DNA of 64,000 nucleotides from Buchnera aphidicola (Thelaxes suberi). GTDB taxonomy: Bacteria > Pseudomonadota > Gammaproteobacteria > Enterobacterales > Enterobacteriaceae. This document shows, one piece after another, positions 28,858-39,120 of this stretch. The notes under the pieces were generated by a model. The model made no database searches, had not been told where the DNA came from, and saw nothing but the letters and a program-made list of their open reading frames with translations. Where the stretch lies: assembly GCF_964059005.1 (NCBI RefSeq), contig NZ_OZ060389.1, positions 382,216 through 446,215 on the forward strand, in the 5' to 3' direction. Both the position numbers and the translations under genes were made by a program. Within the stretch, counting starts at the first letter, position 1. Every line of letters begins with the position of its first letter.

Positions 28858-30663
28858 ATGTGTATAAAAAAAATATTATTACAAGCTATAAAAAAAAAAA
28901 TGATTGATCCTTTTGATTTTTATTTTGCAACTTACTTATTTGAAGAAAAAAATACAGAAATGATATTAGCTGCATTATGTACTAATTATGTAACACGTAG
29001 AGGTCATGCATATTTAGATATAAAAAAAATGAACAAAAAAACAGTATTTCCCTATAAATATAATAATTTAACTGAAAAATTATGGAATTTTAACCAACAT
29101 GTTAATAATTGGATAACATTTTTGTCAGATAAAATGTTTGTTTATAATAAAATTGATACATTTCCTTTATTTTTTGAAAAAAATAAACTTTATATAAAAA
29201 AAATATGGATAATGAAAAACTATATTAATAAATTTTTTTTTCATAAAAAAGTAGATACTAATATTGATTTATATAAAGCAAAAAAAATTATTCAAAATAT
29301 TTCTGAGCAGAACTATGATGTTAATCAAAATATTGCTATATCAATTAGTCTCATTAAAAAAATTACATGTATTATTGGAGGTCCAGGTACCGGAAAAACT
29401 ACTACAGTTACAAAAATATTATTATCTTTACTTCGATTATATAAAAACAATATTAAAATAAAAATTTGCGCACCTACTGGTAAAGCAGCAACAATTCTTT
29501 TAGAGTCATTGCATAAAACATTAAAAATATTTCAAACCAATATAGATGAAATAAAAAAAATACCAAAAACGGCTTTTACATTGCATGAATTAATTTTGTT
29601 AAACAATAAAAAAAAATATAATTGTAATAATAATAATAATAATGTAATGAATATATTAATAATAGATGAAGCATCAATGATAGATCTTGTTTTAATGTAT
29701 AATTTACTTAAATCAATAAAAAAAAAAACAAAAGTTATATTTTTAGGTGATTTTAATCAACTCCCTTCGATAAGAATAAAATCAATATTAGCATTGATAT
29801 GTAAAAAAGCAAAAAATATATACAATATCGAAACAGCTAAAAAAATTAATTTTCTTACTAATGAAAAAATTATATTTAGAAAAAAAAATATTCCTACTAT
29901 TTATAATAGTATACACAAGCTACAAAAAAATTATAGATTTCAGTTAAATTCTCCTATTTATACTTTGTCACAATTAATTCTTAAACAAAAAAATAAAGCA
30001 ATTTTTAATTTATTTAACGAAAAGAAAAATAAAATTAAATTCTATCCTATTATTAATGAAAAAATGTATCACTTAATAATAAACAAGATTTTTTTTCATT
30101 ACTGTAGTTATTGGGAAAGTATTACAGAAAACACTGAATATGAATCAATATTAAAAAAATTTAATAAATTTAGAGTTTTATGTGCAGTAAATGAAGGATA
30201 TTTTGGAACGAATAAAATTAATTTAATAATAGAAAAAATGATATATAATTTATATTTCAAAAAAAAGAAAAATCAAAAACTATATAATGAAAATGAATGG
30301 TACTTTGGAAAAACTATTATTATTACTAAAAATCAAAAAATATTAGGAGTTTTTAACGGTGAAATAGGTATTGTTTTAAAAGATAAGAATCAAACAAAAA
30401 AAGTTTTTTTCCATTCTTTAAATGGAAAAAAAAGATCGTTCAACCCCGAACTAATTAAATATTATCAACCTGCTTGGTGCACTACTGTACATAAAGCACA
30501 AGGCTCAGAATTTTCTAAAATTTATTTTATTATACCTAATAATTTTATATGTATATTAAGTGCATCACTTATTTATACAGCGGTAACACGTGCAAAAAAA
30601 GAAATTACTATTTTCGGAGATAAAAAAATTATAGAAAAAATGATACAAAATAAAAATTGTTAA
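28858..30663 (+). CDS. recD: RecBCD enzyme subunit RecD (5'-3' helicase)
   Basis: RecD is the fast 5'-3' helicase of RecBCD. It has 601 residues (E. coli 608). The Walker A GGPGTGKTTT lies at about 174-183, followed by CAPTGKAA, the DEAS box IIDEASMIDL and GDFNQLPSI. The C-terminal TTVHKAQGSEF and YTAVTRAK are motifs V and VI. It follows recB by 19 bases. It is convergent with argA across 16 bases, so terminators of the two genes must overlap the coding ends. Confidence 0.95.
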   Translation: MCIKKILLQAIKKKMIDPFDFYFATYLFEEKNTEMILAALCTNYVTRRGHAYLDIKKMNKKTVFPYKYNNLTEKLWNFNQHVNNWITFLSDKMFVYNKIDTFPLFFEKNKLYIKKIWIMKNYINKFFFHKKVDTNIDLYKAKKIIQNISEQNYDVNQNIAISISLIKKITCIIGGPGTGKTTTVTKILLSLLRLYKNNIKIKICAPTGKAATILLESLHKTLKIFQTNIDEIKKIPKTAFTLHELILLNNKKKYNCNNNNNNVMNILIIDEASMIDLVLMYNLLKSIKKKTKVIFLGDFNQLPSIRIKSILALICKKAKNIYNIETAKKINFLTNEKIIFRKKNIPTIYNSIHKLQKNYRFQLNSPIYTLSQLILKQKNKAIFNLFNEKKNKIKFYPIINEKMYHLIINKIFFHYCSYWESITENTEYESILKKFNKFRVLCAVNEGYFGTNKINLIIEKMIYNLYFKKKKNQKLYNENEWYFGKTIIITKNQKILGVFNGEIGIVLKDKNQTKKVFFHSLNGKKRSFNPELIKYYQPAWCTTVHKAQGSEFSKIYFIIPNNFICILSASLIYTAVTRAKKEITIFGDKKIIEKMIQNKNC

Positions 30664-30679
30664 AATAAAACAATTATAT

Positions 30680-32008
30680 TTATACAATATTTAATATTAA
30701 AATTTTTGATCCTCTTTTATAATTATACATTTTTTTTTTACTATCTGGTAAAAAATTAATACTTGTTGGAATAAATCCTTTTTCTTGAAACCAATGAATA
30801 CTATGAGTTGTTAAAACAAAAATTTTTTTTAAATTAAGCTTCTTAGCTTGAAGAATAACTTCATTTAATAACGATTCTCCTCTAGAAACACTACGATAAT
30901 CAGGGTGAACAGCTAAACACGCCATTTCTCCTATTTGTTCTTGAAAAAATGGATATAATGCTACACAAGAAATAATTAAATTATCTTTTTTAATAATAGT
31001 AAAATTCTTTATTTCTATTTCTAATTGTTCTCTAGAACGGCGAACTAAAATTCCTTTTTTTTCTAAAGGTTTTATTAAATTTAAAATTCCTCCTATATCA
31101 TGAATAGAAGCTTTTTGTATTTTTTCAGAAGATTCCATTACTATTTGAGTACCAATTCCATTACTAGAAAATAATTCTTGCAATAATGAACCCTTATCTT
31201 TATAACTAATTAAATGAATTCTCGATACACCATGGCGAGAAGAATTTATAACTCCTTCTAAAAATCTAGTAAATTCATAAGAATATTCTTGTTGTATTGA
31301 AAAAGATTTAATATATTTATGTAATTTTTCGGAAATTAATTCAGAAATTATTTGATTACTGTCATCTATAATTCCTTTTTGATCAAAAAAACCAATTAAT
31401 TTTTTTGCATTAATTTTTAATGACACATAATTGGCTATTTCTTCTGAATTTATATTAAAACATTCTCCTGTCACTGAACTCGCAATAGGGCCAATTAAAA
31501 CTATAGAGTTATTGTATAATTGACGATTTATTTCCTCAAAATTCACTCTTCGAACTTTCCCAGTATGAAAATAATCTATTCCTTCATCAACTCCTAAAGG
31601 TTGAGCAATAATAAAATTTCCACTTACTACACTAATATTAGCACCTTGTAAAGGAGTATTACATATACTCATAGACAACTTAGCAGTAATTTCTAGTTGT
31701 ACTTTACCTGATATTTTTTTTGCAGAATTTAAAATTTTAGATGTAGTAACATGAATATTTTTATGTAATAAATATTCTATATTATTTTTTTTTAAATATG
31801 ATTGTATTTGAGGGTAAATACTAAATACTATAACAATATGAATACCTAAACTATGTAATAAACCAATATCATTAATAATATCAGAAAAATTAGAATGATT
31901 AATTGCATCTCCTGTAAGGAATATAACAAATTTTTTACCCCGATGCATATTAATATATGGAAGAATGCGTCTAAAACTTTGAATCAATGTCGTTTCTATT
32001 TGATTCAC
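30680..32008 (-). CDS. argA: N-acetylglutamate synthase
   Basis: ArgA makes N-acetylglutamate from glutamate and acetyl-CoA, the committed step of arginine synthesis. It has 442 residues (E. coli 443). An N-terminal amino-acid-kinase-like domain (to about 285) is followed by a GNAT acetyltransferase domain with AVHPDYRSVSRGESLL and FVLTTHSIHWFQEKGF. The start is GTG (32006-32008), fixed by a GAGGTG ribosome-binding site 5 bases upstream. No ArgR box is recognisable before it. recC-recB-recD-argA and nearby tRNA-fMet preserve E. coli order. Confidence 0.96.
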   Translation of the reverse strand: MNQIETTLIQSFRRILPYINMHRGKKFVIFLTGDAINHSNFSDIINDIGLLHSLGIHIVIVFSIYPQIQSYLKKNNIEYLLHKNIHVTTSKILNSAKKISGKVQLEITAKLSMSICNTPLQGANISVVSGNFIIAQPLGVDEGIDYFHTGKVRRVNFEEINRQLYNNSIVLIGPIASSVTGECFNINSEEIANYVSLKINAKKLIGFFDQKGIIDDSNQIISELISEKLHKYIKSFSIQQEYSYEFTRFLEGVINSSRHGVSRIHLISYKDKGSLLQELFSSNGIGTQIVMESSEKIQKASIHDIGGILNLIKPLEKKGILVRRSREQLEIEIKNFTIIKKDNLIISCVALYPFFQEQIGEMACLAVHPDYRSVSRGESLLNEVILQAKKLNLKKIFVLTTHSIHWFQEKGFIPTSINFLPDSKKKMYNYKRGSKILILNIV

Positions 32009-32100
32009 ATCAACACCTCACTATCTTATTATATAATAAAAATTTATTACACAATGATATTTAAAATTTAATAAAAATACATATAAATAAAAAAATTTTT

Positions 32101-32143
32101 CTTAATTTATTTATTATTATTATTTTTTTGCGAGAAAATTAAG
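32101..32143 (-). terminator. Possible terminator of the tRNA-fMet transcript
   Basis: CTTAATTT (32101-32108) pairs with AAATTAAG (32136-32143), an 8-bp stem with a 27-base loop. On the minus strand it is followed within 6 bases by a run of seven T. The stem is A/T-rich and the loop long, so support is modest. Confidence 0.3.
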
Positions 32144-32176
32144 TAATGAGGTTTTGTATCTAAATATTAATTAAAA

Positions 32177-32253
<77 letters not shown>

Positions 32254-32467
32254 ATTTGTTTTATAATTTAAATATTTTACTATTTTTTACAAAAAAAAAC
32301 AACTTTTTTTTTTAAAATTATTTTTAACTTCGTTAAAAAATAAAATACATAAAAAAGTTAAAATTTTTATTAGCATAATTTTATTTTTTTAAAAACATGT
32401 TATATTAAATAAAGAATTATTTTAACTATAATGAAATCTTATAATTTAAATTAGGAATAAAATACAT

Positions 32468-32950
32468 ATGAATTTAATAAAATCAGAAATTTTCAATCAA
32501 AATATTAAAATTGTAATTATAGCTTCTAGAACAAACAATTTTATTAACCAACATTTAATAGAAGGAGCAACAGATATACTACATAGAATAGGGAAAATAA
32601 AATTAAAACAAATTAAAATTATACGAACTCCTGGTGCATATGAAATACCTTTAATAGCAGCTACATTATCTTCATCAAAAAAATATGATGCAATAATAGC
32701 ATTAGGAACAATTATTAAAGGAGAAACTATTCATTTTAAAAAAATAGCTTTTACTGTAATTAATTCTTTACTTAAAATTAGTATAAAATATATTATACCT
32801 ATTGCTTCCGGTATTATTATAGCTGAAACAACTAACCAAGCTATAGAACGAGCAGGTGTAAAACAAGGTAATAAAGGAAGTGATGCTGCTTTATGTGTTT
32901 TAGAAATGATTGATATTATTAATAGTTTAAAAAACACACATAATAATTAA
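32468..32950 (+). CDS. ribE: 6,7-dimethyl-8-ribityllumazine synthase
   Basis: Lumazine synthase (RibE/RibH) condenses dihydroxybutanone phosphate with the pyrimidinedione to form lumazine, the penultimate riboflavin step. It has 160 residues (E. coli 156). The catalytic His is in GETIHF (His89). The EGA...RIG, PGAYEIPL and QAIERAGVKQGNKGSDAA blocks are conserved. AGGA precedes the start. In E. coli ribD precedes ribE; here the order is ribE then ribD, both ahead of nusB. Confidence 0.95.
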   Translation: MNLIKSEIFNQNIKIVIIASRTNNFINQHLIEGATDILHRIGKIKLKQIKIIRTPGAYEIPLIAATLSSSKKYDAIIALGTIIKGETIHFKKIAFTVINSLLKISIKYIIPIASGIIIAETTNQAIERAGVKQGNKGSDAALCVLEMIDIINSLKNTHNN

Positions 32951-33074
32951 AATAGCAGACAATTTATTTTTATTTAAAATATATTTTAATATATTAAATT
33001 AATACTAATATTTTATATATTATTACAATTTAAAAAAATATTTTTATACTTAATTATCACAATAAGAGATAAAT

Positions 33075-34196
33075 ATGGAAAAAGATTTTTATTTTATGGA
33101 GAAAGCTATTCTTTTATCAAAAAAAGGAGAATTCACTACTTCTCCTAATCCTAACGTAGGTTGTATTATTGTCAATAAAAAAAAAATTGTAGGTAAAGGT
33201 TGGCATCAATATGCAGGATCAGATCATGCAGAAATAATCGCATTAAAGGAAGCTGGAAACAAGGCTATTCATGCAACTATGTATATTACTCTAGAACCGT
33301 GTACACATTTCGGTTTAACTCCTCCTTGTTGTGAAAAAATTATTCAAAGTAAAATATATAAAGTAGTCATTGGATCAATTGATCCAAATCCTCATGTATC
33401 AGGAAAAGGAATAATACTACTTCAAAAGCAAGGAATTAAAGTAGTAGTAGGAGTTTTAGAACAAAAAATAAAAAAAATAAATTGCGGATTTTTTAAACGG
33501 ATGCAAAAAAATATACCTTTTATTAGATTAAAATTAGGTATATCACTAGACGGTAAAATTGCAACCAAAAAAGGAGAAAGCAAATGGATTACATCAAAAG
33601 AATCAAGAGAAAATGTCCAGTATTTCAGAGCAAAAAGTTGTGCTATATTGACTAGTTATAAAACTGTATTATTAGATAATCCGCTATTAACAATACGAAA
33701 ACATTTTTTTTATGAAAAAAAAATAAATAATTATCATAAAAAAAAACAACCTTATAAAATTATTATAGATAATAAAAACTTGGTTCAATTAGAACATAAA
33801 TGTATTAATCCCAACGGAAAAGTCATACTTATAAAAACAAAAAAAGATAAAAAAATTTGGCCTAAGCACGTATCACAACACTTTTGTCCTAGCAAAGAAA
33901 AAAAGAACCAAATAGATCTAAAAAAAATGTTATATTTTTTAGGAAATAAAAAAATTAATAATATTCTAGTAGAATCAGGAGGAGTATTATCAGGAATGAT
34001 GTTACAACTAAATTTAGTAGATGAACTAATAATATATATAGCTCCTATTATAATTGGTAATGAAGGAAAATCTATGTGTGTATTAAATAATATAGTACAT
34101 CTATCAGAATCATTACACTTTTCTATTGTGAAAACTGATTTTTTTGGCCCAGATATACGTATAATTATGCAACCAAAAAAACAAAATGAATATTGA
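33075..34196 (+). CDS. ribD: Bifunctional riboflavin deaminase/reductase RibD
   Basis: RibD performs two consecutive riboflavin steps: deamination of the pyrimidine and reduction of its ribosyl side chain. It has 373 residues (E. coli 367). The N-terminal deaminase has HAE (51-53) and [12 protein letters not shown] (75-86) as zinc ligands. The C-terminal reductase begins near [16 protein letters not shown] and continues to the end with [10 protein letters not shown] and APIIIG. Both domains are in a single intact frame. Its end is 46 bases from the preferred nusB start. Confidence 0.95.
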   Translation: MEKDFYFMEKAILLSKKGEFTTSPNPNVGCIIVNKKKIVGKGWHQYAGSDHAEIIALKEAGNKAIHATMYITLEPCTHFGLTPPCCEKIIQSKIYKVVIGSIDPNPHVSGKGIILLQKQGIKVVVGVLEQKIKKINCGFFKRMQKNIPFIRLKLGISLDGKIATKKGESKWITSKESRENVQYFRAKSCAILTSYKTVLLDNPLLTIRKHFFYEKKINNYHKKKQPYKIIIDNKNLVQLEHKCINPNGKVILIKTKKDKKIWPKHVSQHFCPSKEKKNQIDLKKMLYFLGNKKINNILVESGGVLSGMMLQLNLVDELIIYIAPIIIGNEGKSMCVLNNIVHLSESLHFSIVKTDFFGPDIRIIMQPKKQNEY

Positions 34197-34242
34197 AAAA
34201 AAAAATAATATTCATCATTATAAAATAATAAGGAATTCAATC

Positions 34243-34686
34243 TTGAAATCCAAATCTCGAAGAAAAGCAAGGGAATATGTATTACAAGCATTATATTCTT
34301 GGCAAATTTCTAAAAATCATATTCAAACAGTTATGAATCAATTTAATAAAAAAATAAAAAAAAATAATGCTGATTCAAAATATTTTTATGAATTAATAAT
34401 AGGTATATTCCAACATCACTTAAAAATAGATGAATTTATGAAACCTTATTTATCACGTACGATAGATAAATTAGGGCAAATAGAAAGAGCAATTTTACGT
34501 ATTGCATTTTATGAACTATTAAACCGTGACGATATTCCGTATAAAGTTTCTATTAACGAAGGGATAGAATTAGCTAAATTATTTGGTGCTGAAGATAGTC
34601 ATAAATTTATTAACGGAGTATTAGACAAAGCCGCAATTGCAATACGTTTAAATCAAAAAAAGTATACATATAATAAAAAAAACTAG
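34243..34686 (+). CDS. nusB: Transcription antitermination factor NusB
   Basis: NusB with NusE binds boxA RNA and promotes rRNA antitermination. I place the start at TTG 34243 (147 residues; E. coli 139): TAAGGA lies at 34229-34234, 8 bases upstream, and the resulting N-terminus [20 protein letters not shown] aligns with residue 2 onward of E. coli NusB. An in-frame ATG at 34186 would add 19 residues with no homology and overlap ribD by 11 bases. Conserved blocks include [21 protein letters not shown] and [17 protein letters not shown] boxA target is present before the 23S gene in this window. Confidence 0.93.
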   Translation: MKSKSRRKAREYVLQALYSWQISKNHIQTVMNQFNKKIKKNNADSKYFYELIIGIFQHHLKIDEFMKPYLSRTIDKLGQIERAILRIAFYELLNRDDIPYKVSINEGIELAKLFGAEDSHKFINGVLDKAAIAIRLNQKKYTYNKKN

Positions 34687-34830
34687 TAAAAATTTTTTAT
34701 ATTATTACTAATTCAGTAACATGATTATCAACCATCAAATCTACTTCAAGTAATATTTGAATATAAAACATTGATTAATTATTCATATATAAATTACAAT
34801 AAAGAAATTGCTAAATACAACAAATATATG

Positions 34831-34851
34831 TAATAAATTTCATATTTATTA
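34831..34851. repeat. Perfect 8-bp A/T inverted repeat between nusB and tusE
   Basis: TAATAAAT (34831-34838) and ATTTATTA (34844-34851) flank a 5-base loop in the 198-base nusB-tusE gap. It could end the nusB transcript. It is pure A/T and may be chance. Confidence 0.3.
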
Positions 34852-34884
34852 CACTCTACATTACTAATATTTTACATTATTAAT

Positions 34885-35211
34885 ATGAATCGTTACTTTT
34901 ATAAAACAAACGAAAAAGATGAATTTGGATATTTAAAAAATTACAAAAAATGGAACAAATCTATTGCTATAGAAATAGCAAAAGAAGAGCTGATTATCCT
35001 TACATCTCATCATTGGGAAATAATATATTTAATTCGTGAATTTTATATAGAATTTAATATTTCACCTTCTTTCAGAATGTTATATCAATTTGTAAAAAAA
35101 AGAAAAAAAATAAAAATTAATAGTCTATTTTTATTTAAATTATTTCCCAAAGGAATAGAAATTCAAGCAACAAAAATAGCAGGAATACCTAAAAATCATC
35201 GGTGTATATAA
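34885..35211 (+). CDS. tusE: Sulfurtransferase TusE
   Basis: TusE (DsrC/YccK family) accepts sulfur from TusBCD and hands it to MnmA for s2U34 synthesis on tRNA. It has 108 residues (E. coli 109). Family blocks GYLKNYKKW, LTSHHWEIIYLIREFYIEFNISPSFRML and LFPKG...QATKIAGIPKNHRCI are present. The C-terminal active cysteine (penultimate, Cys-Ile end) is intact. No good ribosome-binding site is seen. It is convergent with cyoE across a 24-base gap and is not in its E. coli context. TusA is encoded at 16.4 kb. Confidence 0.93.
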   Translation: MNRYFYKTNEKDEFGYLKNYKKWNKSIAIEIAKEELIILTSHHWEIIYLIREFYIEFNISPSFRMLYQFVKKRKKIKINSLFLFKLFPKGIEIQATKIAGIPKNHRCI

Positions 35212-35235
35212 AATTATTATTAGTAATAATCATAT

Positions 35236-36129
35236 TTATTTACTATCTAAACCTATCATTAAATTAAATATACAAATAACGATAATTGAGAAAAAGAAGG
35301 ATAATCGAGACCATTTTGCTTTATTATCTTGAAAACAACCTATTAATGTTATAAAAAACCAAATAAAACTAAAAAATAATGTAATTATCAAATAATTACT
35401 ACCAACATATTTTAAACAAAATAATAACGAAATAAACATTATAAATATTAATATATTTATCAAAATATATAATTGAGTTAAAGCGACTCCATTACTAATA
35501 GAAAAAACAGCAATATTAATTTTTCTATAATCTTCTATACGAAATATTGCAATAGAATAAAAATGTGCTATTTGCCAAAAAGTTAATATTAAAAATAAAA
35601 TAAAAAAACAACAGTTTATTTCATTAGTAACTGTTTCATAACCCATTAACACCGGAGAAGATCCAGCCATACTGCCAACTAAAGTAGCATATGGCATATA
35701 ACGTTTCATTAATAATGAATATATTACTACATATATAACAAAACCAAACAAACCAATAAAAAAAACTATTTTATTCGTAAAAAAAAATAAAATTAAAAAA
35801 CCAATAAATCCTAAACTACACGCAAAAAAATAAGCATGGTTTAAGCTAATTAGTCTTGTTACTAATACTCTATTTTTAGTTCGATTAATTTTTTTATCAA
35901 TATCTCGATCAATAATATTATTAAAAACACAACCAGAAGATATTATAAAAATAGTACCCAAAAAAGAAATAAATAATAAAAAAAAATTTATTTGTCCATG
36001 AGAAGATAAAAAAAATCCACCTAAGAAAGACAATGCATTTCCAAAAATAATACCAGGTTTAATTATATTAAAATATATTTTTATATACTTTAAAATATTT
36101 AATAAATTATTCAAAATGATAACAATCAA
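35236..36129 (-). CDS. cyoE: Protoheme IX farnesyltransferase (heme O synthase)
   Basis: CyoE adds a farnesyl group to heme b to make heme O, needed by CyoB. It is a polytopic prenyltransferase of 297 residues (E. coli 296). Conserved blocks include IIKPGIIFGN near the N-terminus, NNIIDRDID (polar NxxxD motif) and RTKNRVLV. It is the last gene of the minus-strand cyoABCDE operon. The ATG used here overlaps the cyoD end by 23 bases; the true start may lie some codons downstream, since homology begins near IIKPG. Confidence 0.95.
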   Translation of the reverse strand: MIVIILNNLLNILKYIKIYFNIIKPGIIFGNALSFLGGFFLSSHGQINFFLLFISFLGTIFIISSGCVFNNIIDRDIDKKINRTKNRVLVTRLISLNHAYFFACSLGFIGFLILFFFTNKIVFFIGLFGFVIYVVIYSLLMKRYMPYATLVGSMAGSSPVLMGYETVTNEINCCFFILFLILTFWQIAHFYSIAIFRIEDYRKINIAVFSISNGVALTQLYILINILIFIMFISLLFCLKYVGSNYLIITLFFSFIWFFITLIGCFQDNKAKWSRLSFFFSIIVICIFNLMIGLDSK

Positions 36130-36433
36130 GATTGTGCATAATCCAAATTGATCCGCTTATAATAATACATATTACTAACAAAGAAAAAAAGAACATACCT
36201 AATATTGAATTTAAATCTGAAAATTTTTTTATATCGAAAAAAAATATAAGATGACTAATAATTTGCAAAATACATAGAAATAATAAAACAAAAAAAGTAT
36301 AAGATTTAAATAATTTATAATTTTTTGCAATGATAAAAGAAACAATACTTATCATTAATGTCCAAATCCAACCAAAAAAATAAATATTATTCCTGTTAGA
36401 AAAAAAGAAATATTGAATTAAAAAATTTTTCAT
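36107..36433 (-). CDS. cyoD: Cytochrome bo oxidase subunit IV
   Basis: CyoD is the small membrane subunit of quinol oxidase bo3. It has 108 residues (E. coli 109) and three hydrophobic segments. It is identified by size, membrane profile, weak similarity (MHNLDCYHFE tail region) and its place between cyoC and cyoE. It overlaps cyoC by 4 bases, indicating translational coupling. The sequence is among the least conserved of the operon. Confidence 0.9.
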   Translation of the reverse strand: MKNFLIQYFFFSNRNNIYFFGWIWTLMISIVSFIIAKNYKLFKSYTFFVLLFLCILQIISHLIFFFDIKKFSDLNSILGMFFFSLLVICIIISGSIWIMHNLDCYHFE

Positions 36434-37047
36434 ACATTAAATCCTATAAAATAAATAAAAGTATATAAAATTATCCATATAATATCTAAAAAATGCCAAA
36501 AAAAACTTAAACATACTAAGTTAGTATAATTACTGCTATTAATTTTAAAATAATAATTCTGCAAAATAATACATATCATCCATATTAAACCTATAATGAC
36601 ATGCGCTATATGCATAGAAAGTAAAGTTATAACACTCGAAAAGAAGCCATGTGAACTAGGTTGCATTCCCATTTTAAAAAAATATAATATTTCATTAAAT
36701 TCTATGCAAACAAAACTTAAACCAAAAATAAAAGTAGCAATAATCCAAATATAGGTATTAATTATATTTTGTTTACTCATTGCTATAACCGCAACACCAC
36801 AAGTAACAGAACTACATAACAGCAATATAGTTTCAATTAAAATTGAATCTAAATTACACTTTATTTGTAGTAACGTACTATCTAACACAGAATGCGATCT
36901 AATCACAAAATAAACAGCAAAAACACAAGCGAAAATAATAAAATCGCTCATTAAATATAACCAAAAACCCAGCATTTTTTTTTCATTTAATTTAATTAAT
37001 TTATCACTCGTTTTTTCATTATTTATAGAAACAAAATTCTTAATCAT
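36430..37047 (-). CDS. cyoC: Cytochrome bo oxidase subunit III
   Basis: CyoC is a five-helix structural subunit of the bo3 quinol oxidase. It has 205 residues (E. coli 204), with KMLGFWLYLMSDFIIFACVFA, a central HIAHVIIGLIWM helix and a C-terminal FWHFLDIIWI block typical of oxidase subunit III. AGAGGA sits just before the ATG. It follows cyoB by 18 bases. Confidence 0.95.
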   Translation of the reverse strand: MIKNFVSINNEKTSDKLIKLNEKKMLGFWLYLMSDFIIFACVFAVYFVIRSHSVLDSTLLQIKCNLDSILIETILLLCSSVTCGVAVIAMSKQNIINTYIWIIATFIFGLSFVCIEFNEILYFFKMGMQPSSHGFFSSVITLLSMHIAHVIIGLIWMICIILQNYYFKINSSNYTNLVCLSFFWHFLDIIWIILYTFIYFIGFNV

Positions 37048-37065
37048 ATATTTTCCTCTTATTTT

Positions 37066-39015
37066 TTAAAAATTTTTTTCTAATTTTTTTATTTCATTTA
37101 TTGAAATTAAATGATCATTTTTCTTTCTTAAGCTATAATAAAAAAGAATTAGTATAATTCCAGTTATCGATGAAAAAAATAACCATGTAATATGCCATAC
37201 AGCAGCAAATCCTCCTATAATACTACAAAACCCAATAAAAAATCCTAAGCTAGTATTATTAGGCATTTTAAAATCACTAAATAACCCATTTATTTTTTCA
37301 TTTCTTATTTTTTTATTCCAAAAATCATCTCGATATAAAACATGAGGTAAAATTGCAAAATTATAAAAAGGAACAGGGGAATTAGTAGACCATTCTAACG
37401 TTCTTCCATCCCAAGGATCCGCGATATTTTCTTTTAATTTATTGCGGTTTTTAATAGAACTACATAACTGTATTATTTGAAATATAATACCTAATGCGAT
37501 TAAACAAGCGCCAAAAGCTGATACTGTTAACAAAGTATGAAACTGTGAGTCAATATGTTGGCCTATACGTCGAGTCATTCCCATTAAGCCCAAAGCATAC
37601 AATGGTAAAAAAGCAACTAAAAATCCTATAAACCAAAACCAAAAAGCTATCTTTCCATAAGTTTCATTTAATTTAAATCCAAACATTTTTGGAAACCAAT
37701 ATGTAATTCCAGCAAAACAACCAAACACTACACCACCAATAATAACATTATGAAAGTGAGCAACTAAAAATAAACTATTATGCAATACAAAATCAGCTGG
37801 AGGTAAAGAAAGAAGTACTCCTGTCATTCCACCAATAGAAAAAGTAGTTATAAAACCTATTGTCCACAACATAGTTGAATGAAACTTAATTTTTCCTTGA
37901 TACATAGTAAATATCCAATTAAATATTTTTACCCCAGTAGGGATAGCTATGATCATAGTAGCAATTCCAAAAAAAGCATTTACATTTGCGCCTGAACCCA
38001 TAGTAAAAAAATGATGCAACCATACTAGAAAAGATAATACTGTAATAACAATAGTTGCCCATACTAAAGAAACATAACCAAATAACGATTTTTTAGAAAA
38101 AGTAGATACAACTTCAGAAAAAATGCCAAATGCAGGCAAAATTAAAATATATACTTCAGGATGCCCCCAAATCCAAATTAAATTAATGTACATCATGGGA
38201 TTACCTCCCATTGAATTTGTAAAAAAATGAAAACCAAAATACCTATCTAAAGATAATAAAATCAAAGTTATAGCTAATACTGGAAAAGAAGCTAATATTA
38301 AAATATTAGAACATAAAGCAGTCCAAACAAAAACAGGCATTTTAAACATTGACATTCCTATAGTTCTCATTTTTAAAATAGTTACTATAAAATTAATTCC
38401 TGTCAATGTTGTTCCAATTCCAGCAATTTGTAAACTCCAAATCCAGTAATCAACACCCACTCCTGGACTATATTCAATACCTGATAAAGGAGGATAAGCT
38501 AACCATCCAGTTTTTGCAAATTCACCCACTCCTAAAGAAATATTTACTAACATTGCTCCCGAAAATGTTAACCAAAAACTTAAATTATTTAAAAATGGAA
38601 AAGCTACATCACGAGCTCCAATTTGTAAAGGTACTATAAAATTCATTAATCCTATTATTAATGGCATAGCAACAAAAAAAATCATGATCACACCATGTGC
38701 AGTAAAAATTTGATCATAATGATTGGGAGGTAAAAATCCTTCTCCTGAATTAGAAGAAGCCATAAATTGTTGAATTCTCATCATAATAGCATCAACAAAT
38801 CCTCTAAATAACATAATTAAACCTAATAATAAATACATAATTCCTATTTTTTTATGATCAACAGAAGTAATCCAATTACTCCAAATATACATCCACATTT
38901 TATTATATGTAATCAATATACCTAATAATAAAACAGTGGCAATAATTATAGAATAAGTGAACATAATAATAGGTTCATTAAATGGAATTGCATCTAAAGT
39001 GAGTTTACCAAACAT
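37066..39015 (-). CDS. cyoB: Cytochrome bo oxidase subunit I
   Basis: CyoB is the catalytic heme-copper subunit that reduces O2 and pumps protons. It has 649 residues (E. coli 663), with a shorter C-terminus. The low-spin heme ligand is in FTAHGVI (His107). WGHPEVY supplies the CuB His and the cross-linked Tyr, LHHFF the two further CuB ligands, and AHFHNV the high-spin and low-spin heme ligands. About 15 membrane segments are visible. It is the best conserved protein of the operon and has a GGGA ribosome-binding site. Confidence 0.98.
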   Translation of the reverse strand: MFGKLTLDAIPFNEPIIMFTYSIIIATVLLLGILITYNKMWMYIWSNWITSVDHKKIGIMYLLLGLIMLFRGFVDAIMMRIQQFMASSNSGEGFLPPNHYDQIFTAHGVIMIFFVAMPLIIGLMNFIVPLQIGARDVAFPFLNNLSFWLTFSGAMLVNISLGVGEFAKTGWLAYPPLSGIEYSPGVGVDYWIWSLQIAGIGTTLTGINFIVTILKMRTIGMSMFKMPVFVWTALCSNILILASFPVLAITLILLSLDRYFGFHFFTNSMGGNPMMYINLIWIWGHPEVYILILPAFGIFSEVVSTFSKKSLFGYVSLVWATIVITVLSFLVWLHHFFTMGSGANVNAFFGIATMIIAIPTGVKIFNWIFTMYQGKIKFHSTMLWTIGFITTFSIGGMTGVLLSLPPADFVLHNSLFLVAHFHNVIIGGVVFGCFAGITYWFPKMFGFKLNETYGKIAFWFWFIGFLVAFLPLYALGLMGMTRRIGQHIDSQFHTLLTVSAFGACLIALGIIFQIIQLCSSIKNRNKLKENIADPWDGRTLEWSTNSPVPFYNFAILPHVLYRDDFWNKKIRNEKINGLFSDFKMPNNTSLGFFIGFCSIIGGFAAVWHITWLFFSSITGIILILFYYSLRKKNDHLISINEIKKLEKNF

Positions 39016-39120
39016 TATTTTTTCCCTTTTCGTTATAGATATAATCTATAAAAAAATAAAAAATTATTATAATTAATAATTGTATTTAATATCTAAATTT
39101 ATTGTATTAAATATAAAAAA

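Noticed and set aside
32321..32339. TTTTTAAC-TTC-GTTAAAAA hairpin between tRNA-fMet and ribE as a riboswitch or terminator
   Set aside because: The stem is 8 bp with only one G/C pair, upstream of both divergent genes, with no FMN-riboswitch consensus around it.
34687..34884. Possible gene remnant between nusB and tusE (thiL or pgpA position)
   Set aside because: No frame gives recognisable ThiL or PgpA motifs; it reads as featureless A/T spacer.
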